Of a stretch of DNA of 64,000 nucleotides, positions 43,146 to 53,209 are shown piece after piece (position 1 is the first letter of the stretch; the number at the start of each line of letters is the position of its first letter). Both the position numbers and the translations under genes were made by a program. Source of the stretch: Ricordea florida (lineage: Eukaryota; Cnidaria; Anthozoa; Corallimorpharia; Ricordeidae). The notes under the pieces are model-generated. The model saw nothing but the letters and a program-made list of their open reading frames with translations, made no database searches and had not been told where the DNA came from. The stretch is taken from assembly GCA_949710005.1 (NCBI GenBank), contig OX453274.1, forward strand, positions 15,090,695 through 15,154,694, in the 5' to 3' direction.

Positions 43146-43398
43146 ACAATCGGTGTGTAAATGATCTGCTGAACAAAATGAAATCCGCTGTTTTTAAAAA
43201 CAGTTTTGGAATTTACTTTAGACCGGTGAGAACTGTTACGGCTGTGCATCTGAAGTCTTACACCGAAGGCAGGTCTTAAGATTTACTTATACAGCGGTAT
43301 TTTAAAAGACGTGAATGACATTAGCACATTTTTTCTATTTTTTGAATCAGTTTTTACATAGTGAGCTGTGCCCAGCTGCTAAGATTGACCTAATATTC

Positions 43399-43577
43399 TT
43401 TTCTTAGTACTAGTAGTACACGCTTAGTACACGCTCTCTGTGTTTATAAATTTATACCGCGGTAAATTATTTACTAATTTATCTAGACCTGTAGCAATGA
43501 ATCTAAGACTATCGCTGAACCTTAAATAACGGTAAATCGGGACTGTTTTGCCATTTTTAATAAGGAGTGTCTACTAT
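43399..43577 (-). pseudogene. polymerase B piece upstream of the foldback
   Basis: The minus strand reads NGKTVPIYRYLRFSDSLRF, IATGLDKLVNNLPRYKF and INTESVY, then a stop. These are the R.(L/F)RF.DS..F....L..L segment of Polinton-type PolB. The frame is in register with the piece beyond the foldback once the 7-bp duplication is counted once. Confidence 0.75.
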
Positions 43578-43583
43578 AATTAC

Positions 43584-43608
43584 TGGGTTGCTATGGCAAT
43601 CCAGTATT
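43584..43608. repeat. imperfect palindrome at the insertion edge
   Basis: TACTGGGTTGCTATGGCAAT then CCAGTA is a near-perfect inverted repeat around TATG. Confidence 0.6.
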
Positions 43609-43670
43609 AAAATGGGGTTGCTATATTTTTTTTTTCTCCGTGAGAAATTGCAATTCTTGCGCAATATTGC

Positions 43671-43678
43671 CTATATAA
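43671..43678 (+). promoter_or_regulatory. TATA-like box (TATATAAG)
   Basis: The motif is followed by a GC-rich stretch (GCCGCCGGCG) and a region without a recognised gene. This is a possible promoter of the inserted element, based on sequence only. Confidence 0.25.
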
Positions 43679-44721
43679 GGGTTAGCAAAGACGCCGCCGG
43701 CGTGTGATTGGCTTGGCGTGAACATCGCCATAACAACCTGATTGAAGTGAACACGACGGTGAAGAGAACGTGAAAAGTTTCATGTGGACTACATTCGCCT
43801 AAGTGTTTTTCTTGTGCAGAGCTGCTCTCTTTTCGAGCTGTTAACTCGATTTATTCACTAAATGACTTTATTAGTGTCTATGTTTGCTATTCCTGGATCT
43901 GTTTACGTGCTGGAGAGTGTTTTCTTCTTTAAACGTTGAGGTCTGTGGTGTTAGCGATTCCCTCGGTGAAAGGATTCACATCTTTTCTGTTGGAAATGTA
44001 GAGCTTATTTTTAAGAATTGGTTCACGCTTAGCAGACCACGTCCATCGAGTTCATGAGTCGACCACGCGTGAAGTTTGGAAAGCAAGAGTGTTGCTCGCT
44101 GTGACATGTATTATTTTGAATCCGAGACAACAAGCTGGTTACGCACGTCAAAATACGATACTTCGTCTTAACTTGACTTCTAAAAGCGATCAAATCGAAA
44201 ACATCGGGGGAAGCATTCTCATAAAGTGTTCATTTGTATTTATAGCGTTGGATCCTCTATACTGTACAAAAACTACAAAACCCGATATAAATCAACTGGA
44301 GCAAAAACAGTCCGGTGGTATGCAGCTTAATTGAATTTCAAAATCATTATTTGCGACAACACCGTAACCGACACATACCTACCAATTTAAGGAACTTATC
44401 TATTTCTGGTGAACTTCACGCTTTCAAATAAAATGTTGAACCTCCAAAACGGGTCAGAGGAAGGGAAGATGCCAATGATTCACGGCTGGGTTTGTGCTGT
44501 CGTGTCACGTTTGTGGTTTCACTTTCCCCATAAAATAAAACACGTTCGTCAATTTTTACCACCAATTTGTCAATTCTACAACGGCATCTCCATTTTTAAT
44601 ATCGCTTTCCAGATAAAGCCTCGGGAATGACGGACTACCTTTCATGAACGTTGAAAAATGAGATATTTTACAGCTTCACTCAGTAGAGTGTACTAGCGAA
44701 AGATCTATAACATATAAAATA

Positions 44722-45194
44722 CTAGACGCTCTCGGGAGCGTTCACTCGGGCTACAGATGATAATACGGCTTCGAATACGTGAATGTCAGTTTACGCCTAA
44801 GTTTTGTATATATACGCGCGATTGAGGTGTAATGTTGTTTTTCCCACATATCGCTTTTTCACCTTCGATAACTGGCATCAGGTTTCACAATTGTTTTTCT
44901 ACCGTGGGAACCAAGAAAGCTGATTGCTCAACATTAATCGGATTAGTAAACAAACACAATTATTACTGAAATTTCTGTAAAACCTTGGACATTTTCCGAT
45001 AAAATCGCTCAGGTTCAGAACACGACGTCGACAAGAATTGCGGTGCGATATACAGTCTGGTAGGTTTTTTGCGGTCGTGGAACCAGCCATATAGTATACA
45101 ATATATACAAAACTTGGGCGTAAACTGACATTCACGTTTATTCGAAGCCGTATTATAAAATGTAGCCCGAGTGAACGCTCCCGAAAGCGTCTAG
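44722..45194. mobile_element. 473-bp MITE-like element with ~95-bp TIRs
   Basis: CTAGACGCTCTCGGGAGCG at the left pairs with the complementary right end (CGCTCCCGAAAGCGTCTAG). The arms include GGCTTCGAATACGTGAATGT and TTTACGCCTAAGTTTTG, inverted on the right. The terminal motif AGCCCGAGTGAACG also ends repeat copies at 55.7 and 57.0 kb, indicating one family. Confidence 0.75.
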
Positions 45195-45345
45195 TTCGAT
45201 TAGTAAACACCGAAATTTCTGTAAAACCTTAGAAAACTTTCTGATAAAATCTCTCAGCTTAAACACGACGTCGACAACAATATGCGGTGTGATATACAGT
45301 CTGGTAGGTTTTTTGCGGTAGTGGAACCGGCCAAAGGGTATACAA
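44938..45345. repeat. direct repeat of ~140 bp overlapping the MITE edge
   Basis: Sequence from 44938 (GATTAGTAAAC...TTTCTGTAAAACCTT...CACGACGTCGACAA...) recurs from about 45195. Both copies include ATATACAGTCTGGTAGGTTT. One copy is inside the MITE and one just outside, suggesting nested insertion of related elements. Confidence 0.6.
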
Positions 45346-45776
45346 GATCGGATATACTATTCTTCCGATTTAGCCTTTTAGGCCCTGTTCCCGCTAATGT
45401 CTTTCCACACGAACACGCAGGCAAGAAAAAAAGTTGAGTTTGAATAAGAAAAGAATCCAGACATGGTTTTGAAAAGAGGCCCGAGGGAATTCGGGCTGAC
45501 AAACATAGTCTCCGAGTTTTAAAATAGCTTTGTTAGCCGTTTTTAAATAACATTGTGTCTAGCAATCCTTTGTCACGTCAACCGTTTCACCTGCAAGCGT
45601 AATCTAACTTTGAGCGTTATCACGCTTTTGTTGTCAAGTCTTTGTCTTGCAACTACTTTCCACGCGACCACGCATGAGACAGACCGTAACTCAGAAAACT
45701 TCATCCAAAAATACTACCAAAATTTAAATTAGATGAAAAAAATCCTTATAACCTCCTTTATTCGTGTAATGTTGTC

Positions 45777-46330
45777 TTAAACAAATTGTTGACTCGAGGC
45801 ATCCAACGACGGGTCTGTCTTGTCGCTGTACAAAATTCGTGTATTAACTTCAGCTTTTGGATCCCAATGACAACAGTAGCTGACAATACAGGAGTTATTA
45901 GTACTCATGTGCATAACATTGGCTTTCAAAGATAGTTCAGAGTTTGTCGCAGCTTCATAGTTTGCTTTCATGGCTTTCATTTAGTTCTCTTTGAGTTCGC
46001 GGAACAACGTGGCCGAAAAGTGCTCACTGTTGTAGTTTTGGGTAGGTCTACCGCGAACGGCGTCTGCGTTTGTAAAAGCGATGTGAGCATTCCGAGGAGA
46101 AACCCAGACAAAAGCAGGGCACACATCTTTCGCATCCAACATCGACGGTGCAATAACTTGATGACCCCGTGCGCAGCCTCGTTTTCATAATAGCAATACC
46201 CAAAGGCTTCTGCGGGTAGTCCGATTTGCGACGTTATCGATAGACTGACAGACCAAAAAGGTAAACCTAGACTCGGGCTACCTGTGGTAGCAGCACGAGT
46301 AATAAGATATACCCATTGAAAACACGTAAT
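45777..46330 (-). pseudogene. partial repeat-family gene (RGRPTQN type), minus-strand copy
   Basis: On the minus strand a segment reads TNADAVRGRPTQN. Upstream are GTAGCCCGAGTCTAGGTTT and GAAAACGAGGC. The same landmarks occur in the same order on the plus strand at 56080-56320, so these are two copies of one element in opposite orientation. Product unknown. Confidence 0.45.
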
Positions 46331-46402
46331 TCTGGATGGTCTAATGGATAGCATACCGTACTTTGGAGCAGATAGCCCGAGTTCAATCCCCAGTGAGGAT
46401 AT
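46329..46402 (+). other. tRNA-like sequence (pseudo-tRNA or SINE head)
   Basis: The A-box-like TGGTCTAATGGATAGC and B-box-like GAGTTCAATCC have tRNA spacing, and the loop region has CTTTGGA. The acceptor and T stems pair poorly, so I do not call a functional tRNA. Confidence 0.4.
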
Positions 46403-46769
46403 CCTTGACTTTTTTTCGTTGTTCTTTTTTTCTAAACTGAATCGATTTTCTTTTCTTTTTTTTCAAAGATACCCTTGTCTATATAGAATGTGAAGCTGTA
46501 TGCAGGCCTTGGCTGCCTATTTTTTAAATTGGTAAATGGAACACGAGATGGCAGAGCCCTACAAGCCTTTCTTGATTAAATTATTTGAATGAGTTCTGAA
46601 ATCTAAAATTCTCCTCGTGTGTCACCGAGCCTTTGATTAACTCCTTGTACACTTCTCTTATTGAACACAACTGACACTGCAAACTAAAATGGATTGACAA
46701 AACAGTTTCAAAAAATTGAGCCGTTTGCGTACTAAGAATTCACAAAGGCAACCCAGTGAAGGCTTTTGA

Positions 46770-47160
46770 AGCCTCTTGTTTGCTTTGAGAATGAAATATA
46801 TTTTTCTTCATTATTGGCTATGCAGCCTTTTTTACCGTCTTCTTTAGGTGCGTCTTCTGTTAAATTTAGCTGTTAAATAAATAGATGGGAATCAAACCAA
46901 GTAAGATTACGGAATATAATAGGTAAGAAAATTGGAAATTTATTATTAGAATTGCATTCATTATGTGCAGCACCTCTGTACTTGGTGGTGAGATGACACC
47001 TTTACAGATGTGGCAGTGTGTTGCATTCTCATTATTCTCTGTGGTCATATTAATTTTGTTAGGGTATTTGATTGGCCCGTAAATATTCCTGACATCACGC
47101 TCCGGTCATTGGACAAATACTTTAGCCACATCAACGTCGGGGGATTCGGCTGTGTAGCTT
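46770..47160 (-). pseudogene. polymerase B piece with CHIC zinc-like motif
   Basis: The minus strand reads SPDVDVAKVFVQ, ERDVRNIYGPIKYPNK, NATHCHICKG, HNECNSNNKFPIFLP, LTWFDSHLFI and NNEEKYISFSK in shifting frames. CHIC, AHNECN, F.PI.F.NL..(Y)DSHLFI and N.EEKYISFSK are strong landmarks of Polinton/adintovirus-like PolB. The right edge is joined to the N-terminal piece across the SINE-like insert. Confidence 0.82.
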
Positions 47161-47166
47161 ATAAGT

Positions 47167-47442
47167 TTTTTTTTCTTTCTTTTTTTTTTTCCTATGGCCC
47201 CCTCTGCCCGGGTCTGATAGTGCTATGGCCTGTGTGCATTGGCAGAGCGACATGGTGATACTTAGAAGGGCCCGTAGTGCAATGGACCCAACCCAGTACA
47301 CCCAGCAGAAGGAAAACGACCACGTCAAAAGGCTATCGGCCAAAAACCCCCTCAGATGACTAGCAAAGGTGTAACCGGCCCAGCGATTACAAGCGGTAGG
47401 TGCAATGCTCGTTTGACCATCACCGTGCCAGGTAAGTAGTTC
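47167..47442 (-). mobile_element. 276-bp A-tailed SINE-like insertion with U1-snRNA-like motifs
   Basis: ATAAGT at 47161-47166 recurs at 47443-47448. Read on the minus strand, the insert begins GAACTACTTACCTGGCACGG and ends in an A-rich tail of about 25 bases. ACTTACCTGGCAC matches the 5' end of U1 snRNA, and CCATTGCACTACGGG resembles the U1 stem-loop II that binds U1A (AUUGCAC). The overall order and length differ from U1, so this may be a snRNA-derived SINE or a coincidence. Excluding it restores the polymerase frame. Confidence 0.55.
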
Positions 47443-47448
47443 ATAAGT

Positions 47449-48860
47449 CTAGGCTCACAGATAGCTTCACCGCTAGGATTAATAAAATAACAGAACCCAG
47501 ATGGTGTCTGCTTTTTGATATTTTTGAGTAAAGCTTTTATAACTATTTGGTGCGCAGGTGTCTATTGTATTTTGAAGGCACTCAAAATCTACATGGACAG
47601 CAAATGGAACGCGCATCTTACTTGTATGGTTTTTAAAATAAATATATTGCGGACTTCCGTTCTTATTAAGAGGCAATTTGACATAAACAATATCGTGTTT
47701 CGAGCAATACTTATCGTGTCTCTGGAGGGCAGCCTTACACCAGAATGAGCTAAGGCAGGGGTTACGAAAGAGCCTTTCACCATGATGTTTATTTATCTGC
47801 GCTGATAGTAGGCTGCTAAAATTATTTATCCAACGATAGTGATTAGTATGCTTGTTACATATTAATAGTAGGTTAATATAATCCTCATACTCTGCGAGTT
47901 TCTTGATTAATCTTGAAGTGTAGAATTTTTGTCCTCTGCTATCGCAACCTATAATATTAACGGCCTAGTTATTTTGCGTCTCTAACAAATCAATATCTCT
48001 GTATGTTGCAGGGAACTTTATCCCGCTCCAGTCAAACTCTTTAGAGGCATCGTGCCGTTCAGGATGTGTTTTAACTGGATAAATAGCAGATGTTACTGCC
48101 CTTTTAAAATATTCATTATCTCTTTGATTATTAACGTTAATAACAGCTTTCTTTTCAGCCATATATTTTGGAAGAGGGATACATGAGCTACCCGCTATGG
48201 GATCCGATTTTACTTTATGTATGTCGAAGGTATCAACACTAACAAACTGCCAGTCTGTTCCCTCGTCTTGAAACTTTGGCATTTTTTCAAGAATATTACG
48301 GAACAAAGTATCGATAATATCTGGTAAATAGTCTTATTCAGTTATTAGTATCAGTTTGCCATTATTGAAATGAGCATAACTTTCCTTAGGCTCGTTGGAA
48401 ATAGAAATATTTAGTTTAAATTTAAACTGTACGATAAACTTTAACTTAACGGGTTTTTCCATCTTTCGTATAGAATTAATAACATTTAATAACCTAATTT
48501 TTTCGATGAATGACTCTGCCTCACCACTATCACCATTAATACGATAAGTTTTAAGTTAGCTTTTTATAGCCGTTTGAAGTTCTTTAGGTGTGTATTTATC
48601 AAAACTATTGTACATTTTATTAACTTGATCTTTCAGCTTTCGGACTTGCGTATTTACTGTTGTCTGTATAGGTGAAGGAACGTAAGATAGGAGCCAATCA
48701 GTAAACTCTTTAAGCTCTCGCTTTGTGGATTCGGCCAGTCTATTACGGAATCTGCGTAATGTGCTTTTGCTGGCTGCGGGCTCAACATATGTGTTGGTGC
48801 TAGAATTCACACATTGATCTCAGGTATTGACTCATCCATTGTATTTTGTGTTTGACTCAT
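47449..48860 (-). pseudogene. polymerase B N-terminal piece, Polinton/adintovirus-like
   Basis: It starts at ATG 48860 (MSQTQNTMDESIPEINV), followed by a one-base shift, then SKSTLRRFRNRLAES, WLLSYVPSPI, KPVKLKFIVQFKF, DEGTDWQFVSVDTFDI, GSSCIPLPKYMAEKKAV and NNQRDNEYFKRAVTSAIYP. Further on are KFPATYRDIDLLETQN, LLLICNKHTNHY, NKNGSPQYI and the exonuclease start VPFAVHVDFECLQN. These follow the order of Polinton-type PolB N-termini. Several stops interrupt it. The upstream leader is shared with the second copy at 53.2 kb. Confidence 0.82.
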
Positions 48861-49029
48861 AATTGATTAATATACAAAGGATCAATTTCTCTAAGTTATA
48901 AAATGAACGGTGCTAATAATATATGATTTGTCAATCCAGCGACTCTTATACTTACGATCGGTTTGAATAAAAATAGCATAACAGCCGATACTCAATCTAG
49001 AGAATATTATATTATTTCCGTTCAGAAAA

Positions 49030-49293
49030 ATGATGCGTCCAAGCGAATTCAGTATAAGACACTTATTTTACTTAGAATTGTTGAATCAAACTAAGATTAC
49101 TAATATAGTGGGTTCTTTAACGTTTTGGGAAACTTTGTTTATTATGTATAATCATCTCAAATTAGAGGCTCGTTTCTATGCACCTAGCAGTATCAGTTTA
49201 TTTATGCGTAATAAACGTAATGTGTTTTATTTACTACAAGCTTATGCGCCTAAGGCTAGTATTATAAATCCTTATTTTATTTTATCGACCGGT
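49030..49293 (+). CDS. unknown ORF divergent from the polymerase, truncated by a SINE
   Basis: The 88-codon frame (MMRPSEFSIRHLFYLELLNQ...) starts 170 bases from the polymerase start on the opposite strand and runs into the SINE at about 49288. It has a mixed hydrophobic/basic composition with FMRNKRNVFYLL. The leader GAATATTATATTATTT precedes it, and a similar leader precedes a short plus-strand frame at 53296. Position suggests another gene of the same virus-like element, but I recognise no family. Confidence 0.35.
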
Positions 49294-49640
49294 TAGCTCA
49301 GTTGGTAGAGCACCGGACTATCGTGAGGGAGGTTGCGGGTTCAAACCCCGCCGGACCAACACTCATGGTCTTAAACACTCATGGTCTTTGTAATGACATC
49401 TGCAAATGGTTAGACTTTCTAGTTTTCTCGGATAAGGACGATAAACCGTGGGTCCCGTCTCACAACTCTTTATAATTAATTTGCAAATGTGGGACGTAGA
49501 GCCCATGGCACTGTTCGAAAAGAGTAGGGTGTGTTGCCGCTGTCATGGTCTAGCTGACTCGTGCCGTCATTGATCTGGTTGTACTGCGCATATGATTATG
49601 CACATAGAATATGCGTAATAAAAATAGAGTATATTATATG
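49288..49640 (+). mobile_element. tRNA-derived SINE
   Basis: The head GGTTAGCTCAGTTGGTAGAG (A box) and GGTTCAAACCCCGCC (B box) has tRNA spacing, followed by GGACCAACACTCATGG and a body with TCTCGGATAAGGACGATAAA and GTGGGACGTAGAGCCC-like segments. I recall this body from repeated coral sequences. The acceptor stem does not pair with its 5' partner, so it is not a functional tRNA. A short internal duplication of CACTCATGGTCTT is present (about 49360-49388). Confidence 0.7.
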
Positions 49641-49644
49641 GTTG

Positions 49645-49923
49645 CTGAAACGATAAAATGGACTAAGTCTATTTACTCCAGTATTGAGTTGGAGTAGGTA
49701 TTCACTTCGTTTTGTGCATAGTGATTATAATGAATATGTTGGTGTTGATGTCATGCCAAGTGCGTGTAATAAAGTTGAATTTTCACTCAATTGGTATGGC
49801 AGTAAGAACACGCATATATATATGGCAGAAGATCTCAAACATTATTATTTTTCCTTTACAGCCACCCCTCAAATAAGGATTATAAGGATTATTGTGTATG
49901 ATCGAGCATTTATTAATAAGTAG
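49645..49923 (+). CDS. unknown plus-strand ORF after the SINE
   Basis: The frame at 49684-49923 reads YSLRFVHSDYNEYVGVDVMP, CNKVEFSLNWYGSKN and HYYFSFTATPQIRI. It is rich in aromatic residues and predicted beta, and could be the continuation of the ORF cut by the SINE. No family was recognised. Confidence 0.3.
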
Positions 49924-50272
49924 CGAGGTAGCTTTGATACTATAATATCATATGAGTTTGTCCTCCCTATTTTATTATGAAGATATGTTGCGAAGGTGAT
50001 CAAAGTGCGAAGATTTATCCAAATTATGCAGATTGAAGAGAAATGATACTGGGCCGAGACAGTTAAGTTATGTAGTATTTTAAGAAGTATAGAAGGTAAA
50101 TTAACCTTAATGGTAAATGATTAAGACATTGGAGGGTAAAGTTTATCCTTTGATTTCGAACTTAACTTTCATAGTTGGTAAATACTATAACTTAGACTAT
50201 AGTTATGAATTTAGAAAATCGAAAGTCATCATTAAGAATGAATAAAAAGAGTAGAACGGAGCAATTGTTTAT

Positions 50273-50524
50273 TTATTGTAAATGACTTATATTTACCTCA
50301 AAACTATCTATATAGTGAAACCACCAAATTGGGTCTGCATTTGTAAATTTTTGTATTACTTCCATTAATCGTTGTACCATACAATCGAAAATTACGTATA
50401 GATTAGTCCATTCAGTTATTGTTTCTACTTTGTACTCGAAATAGCCTGAATTTTCATGATTATATCTAGTGAACCTATACGCTATTGTAAACTTAACTTG
50501 AATAGGTTCGTTTTGCTGCATCAT
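50273..50524 (-). pseudogene. partial paralogue of the polymerase N-terminal segment
   Basis: EPIQVKFTIAYRFTRYN, ITEWTNLYVIFDCMVQRLME and DPIWWFHYIDSFEVN follow the same pattern as KLKFIVQFKF...W.FVSVDTFDI in the 48-kb piece. It is a short, diverged third copy of the Polinton-type N-terminal region. Confidence 0.45.
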
Positions 50525-50663
50525 GAACTTTGATATCTCTAGATCTAATATCAGTAAGAAATTTCTCAGGGTTTAACCTTAATCCAACTATCCTATATTG
50601 ACTGTCCATTGTTAGTATAGGATATATTATTTTTTCTAATATGGTTACTTAACTTCTTACACA

Positions 50664-50846
50664 TCATTCCCACTGTTGATCTTTATTATCTTCTTCATCA
50701 TCTTCATCTTCTTCAAAGCTCACCAGCACTTCCAAGGCCCCTTTAGCCATTGCCTCAGTATCAGTGGGTTCACAAGGTTTGCTATTTTCGTCACGATGTT
50801 CAGTACAAACATCATACTCATTGTCATCATCATCCTGGAATCCCAA
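50664..50846 (-). CDS. small acidic ORF, unknown
   Basis: The 60-residue frame is highly acidic (FQDDDDNEYDVCTEH, SFEEDEDDEEDNKDQQ). It is possibly a fragment of a Polinton-associated protein. Short and unsupported by motifs. Confidence 0.2.
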   Translation of the reverse strand: MGFQDDDDNEYDVCTEHRDENSKPCEPTDTEAMAKGALEVLVSFEEDEDDEEDNKDQQWE

Positions 50847-51059
50847 ATTGGGGCTTTATAATTATTTATGGGGCATGTTTTCGTAAACGTGAATCGGATA
50901 TCTGTAGCTTTGCCTTTCTAATCATAGTGCACATTCATTTCAGCCAAATCGGTTTCATAAATATTAACTCGTTTCTCAGTCATATAATGACATAAGGCTT
51001 TTATTCGCTAAATATTGTTACTGACAATGATATGTGTTGATTGCACCCCGAGTGAATCA

Positions 51060-51473
51060 TCACCGGCTTGTAGAATCATTATAGGAGAGAGGTACCCCAC
51101 CCAACTCGATATAGGCCGAATTGTTTATATTGAGTGGGGCCCTCATCAACTTATATTCAGTTCCACTCTTAATACGTTTTTGTTTTATACCAGCAATCAT
51201 ATTCACGATGATCTCTTTGTTCTTGATAATTTGTGGATTGTCAATTGATGAATTTACTGTTCGGCTAAATATATTATCTTCTACAGTTGGATAAAGTTGG
51301 TCGAACGTTATATCTATGCGAGAAATATAATTCTCTTTCGTTCTTAGTCTGCCTAAAAGAGATAGGGATTCCTCAAAATAGAACTCATGAAAATCAATAA
51401 CACGGTGGGTTCCAACACATCTAAAATACACTCCCACCTTAATATCTGTTGTAGGGGGTAATTTGGAAATCAA
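51060..51473 (-). CDS. unknown 137-residue ORF in the virus-like cluster
   Basis: The open frame has DIKVGVYFRCVGTHRVIDF, ISRIDITFDQLYPTVEDN and SAYIELGGVPLSYND. It lies between polymerase N-terminus relics on the same strand. I recognise no domain. The length without stops in AT-rich DNA makes coding plausible. Confidence 0.35.
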   Translation of the reverse strand: MISKLPPTTDIKVGVYFRCVGTHRVIDFHEFYFEESLSLLGRLRTKENYISRIDITFDQLYPTVEDNIFSRTVNSSIDNPQIIKNKEIIVNMIAGIKQKRIKSGTEYKLMRAPLNINNSAYIELGGVPLSYNDSTSR

Positions 51474-52138
51474 ACAGTAAATATTATAGCTGATAATTGC
51501 ATGTTATATTATTATTATGATATTATTGCATATTCATTAATACGCAAATACAAGTGATTTTTTATTCGGTAAATGATATTGTATTCCGAGTCTGAAATTG
51601 TTTCTGGTTTAAATACAGAGAAGGCAGCTAATTCCTCAGGCCGGGTGGAGTTTGTTCCATTTTATAATATATATTAAAATAACTATCAATTTTAGTATTA
51701 TGGTTACAAAGATTATATGTTGGTACGTATATGTTTTAAGTTACTGCCGGCGTGAAAGAAAGAAAGGAAACCGAATGTGTGCGGTGTGCGTGTGTTGGAA
51801 ATAACTCTATCGCTGCCAACACAACTGATAATTCTTGAGATCCCGATAATTTCCCGCTCCCTAGACGCATAAACCACACTTGAATATTGTCTCCTTTAGT
51901 TTTATTTTCCGTCCACTTGATATCACAAGGCTTCACTCTAATCACAAGCACGCGTTACTTTTAGCTTACAGTAGAAGCTTTTACGGATTGTAATGAATCT
52001 ACTCCTATTGGTTGTACGCGATCTTCCATTTCTGATCCCTGTCACTTTGCGATAATTGATTGACGTTTAATTATACAGAATGAAACCGTTTACGGTCTGC
52101 GATTAATATCAAATATTCAAGAAAACGAAAATAAATAA

Positions 52139-52294
52139 ATGGCGCTAATTCCAACTCGTGGAAGCGAAGAATACTTTACTACAAAGAATGGTAGATACAT
52201 GATGAAATGCATCTACGCTAGCTGTGGTGTTAAGAAAGCAAAGTTAATTAGTGAGTCTGCATACGAGCGTGGAAAACAAGATGAAGATTATTAA
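52139..52294 (+). CDS. small zinc-ribbon-like ORF (51 residues), Polinton-type
   Basis: From ATG 52139 the frame reads MALIPTRGSEEYFTTKNGRY then MMKCIYASCGVKKAKLISE and ends DEDY. The TKNGR.M.K..C..CG.KK pattern recalls small Zn-ribbon/DUF5679-like proteins encoded next to polymerases in adintovirus/Polinton-like elements. The frame is intact. Identification is from memory. Confidence 0.5.
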   Translation: MALIPTRGSEEYFTTKNGRYMMKCIYASCGVKKAKLISESAYERGKQDEDY

Positions 52295-52489
52295 TTGCCA
52301 TTTGCTAAAATCGATTGTAGTGTCCGCCCCATCTATCTATTGTTATTAAACTCTGATCCACCTTTGAACCAACTTTGATCTACCACCGAAGGAATCAGCG
52401 CTCTGGAATTTATTATTTTTTTCAAGAGAATCCGGCCTATATTGTCTCTAAGGTTTAGCGATCCTCTGACAGCGCAAAAATGGAAATCG

Positions 52490-53209
52490 CCTCATTTTGA
52501 CTCTAACATTCTACTGCTAGCTAAGCGGCTACATGTTTTGCTAGAGGAATGTAGGAGCTCCCAGAAAGTGGGTTGTGTGTGTCTATGTCAGATGTCGAAT
52601 GTTTCAATATTATCAAACAGCCAGTTTGAAACACCTTGTTCATATTTATCAATTAATTCGTATATTTTTTGAAGCAAAGTATCGTATTTATCAGACATAT
52701 GTGTGGCTTCTTATAATTCTTTTTTTTTTTACTACTGAAGTAATTTATACTTTCTACAAAATAGGTTAACAACACTCTCTTTCTTAAATCTGCATGTTAA
52801 TGTAAACTTAACTGAGTTTAATTGATTTTTCTGCGCATTTATGAATTTAATAACTTTTGGTTTCATCGCTTCGAGGAACGTTTTGGGACCATAGCCACTT
52901 TTTCCATCTACCCTTTAGTTTCTCAACTTGCTACTTAATACTGATTCCTTTTCTGTGATGGGGAATTCATCTTCGGTGTTATCTATAGGAAGTGTTTGAA
53001 GTTGTTGTCCTTCTTCAGTGGTCTCATATTCACTTTCATCTGCTGCATCTGTTTCAGTGTTAGCTTGGTTAGATGAAAATCTATTGTAAATTCTACTAAC
53101 TCCATCCCTAAATCTAGTTAGTGCACTATTTTTTCACGTCTGGTACGTATGATAATAACCAACTGGCATAATTATTGATAGATTGGATAACCTTTGTTTG
53201 GCGGCTCAT
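52490..53209 (-). pseudogene. second polymerase B N-terminal relic
   Basis: It starts at ATG 53209 (MSRQTKVIQSINNYASWLLS) and meets a stop. Later frames give FRDGVSRIYNRFSSNQ, FLEAMKPKVIKFINAQKNQL, VKFTLTCRFKKESV, LFDNIETFDI and PLSGSSYIPLAKHVAA. Order and motifs match the 48-kb copy (WLLSYVP, K..FT..F, FDI, SSYIPL.K). A shared leader, TCATAAYTGATTA then AAAGGATCAAT, precedes both starts. It contains many stops. Confidence 0.7.

Larger units (their letters stand above)
34788..43391. mobile_element. 8.6-kb foldback element with ~2.1-kb inverted arms and 7-bp TSD
   Basis: AATATTC at 34781-34787 recurs at 43392-43398. Inside, the sequence from 34791 to about 36889 reappears inverted from 43390 down to about 39382, once the LINE at 40225-42337 is set aside. 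Outer ends share TCAATCTTAGCAGCTGGGCA. The arms contain a 25-bp minisatellite, and the 2.5-kb centre holds a spliced plus-strand gene. No transposase was recognised, so mobility would be in trans. The element splits the polymerase gene, whose frame is continuous when it is excluded. Confidence 0.85.
43578..46768. mobile_element. 3.2-kb insertion in the polymerase gene, type undetermined
   Basis: Polymerase coding is lost at about 43577 and regained at about 46770. Both edges carry the motif ACTGGGTTGC (43582 on the plus strand, 46750-46758 inverted), which may be short TIRs, but I could not define a target duplication. Inside are a TATA-like box, a 473-bp TIR repeat, a partial repeat-family gene and a tRNA-like sequence, so it may be composite. 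Confidence 0.5.

Noticed and set aside
46329..46402. Functional Gln-type tRNA gene
   Set aside because: Acceptor and T stems have several mismatches and the anticodon stem does not form. Kept only as a tRNA-like sequence.
47010..47343. ORFs on both strands across the poly-T tract
   Set aside because: They run through the A-tailed SINE-like insert and its low-complexity tail, and no family is recognisable.
49288..49362. Functional tRNA gene
   Set aside because: A and B boxes are good, but the 5' and 3' acceptor strands do not pair and a SINE body follows directly.
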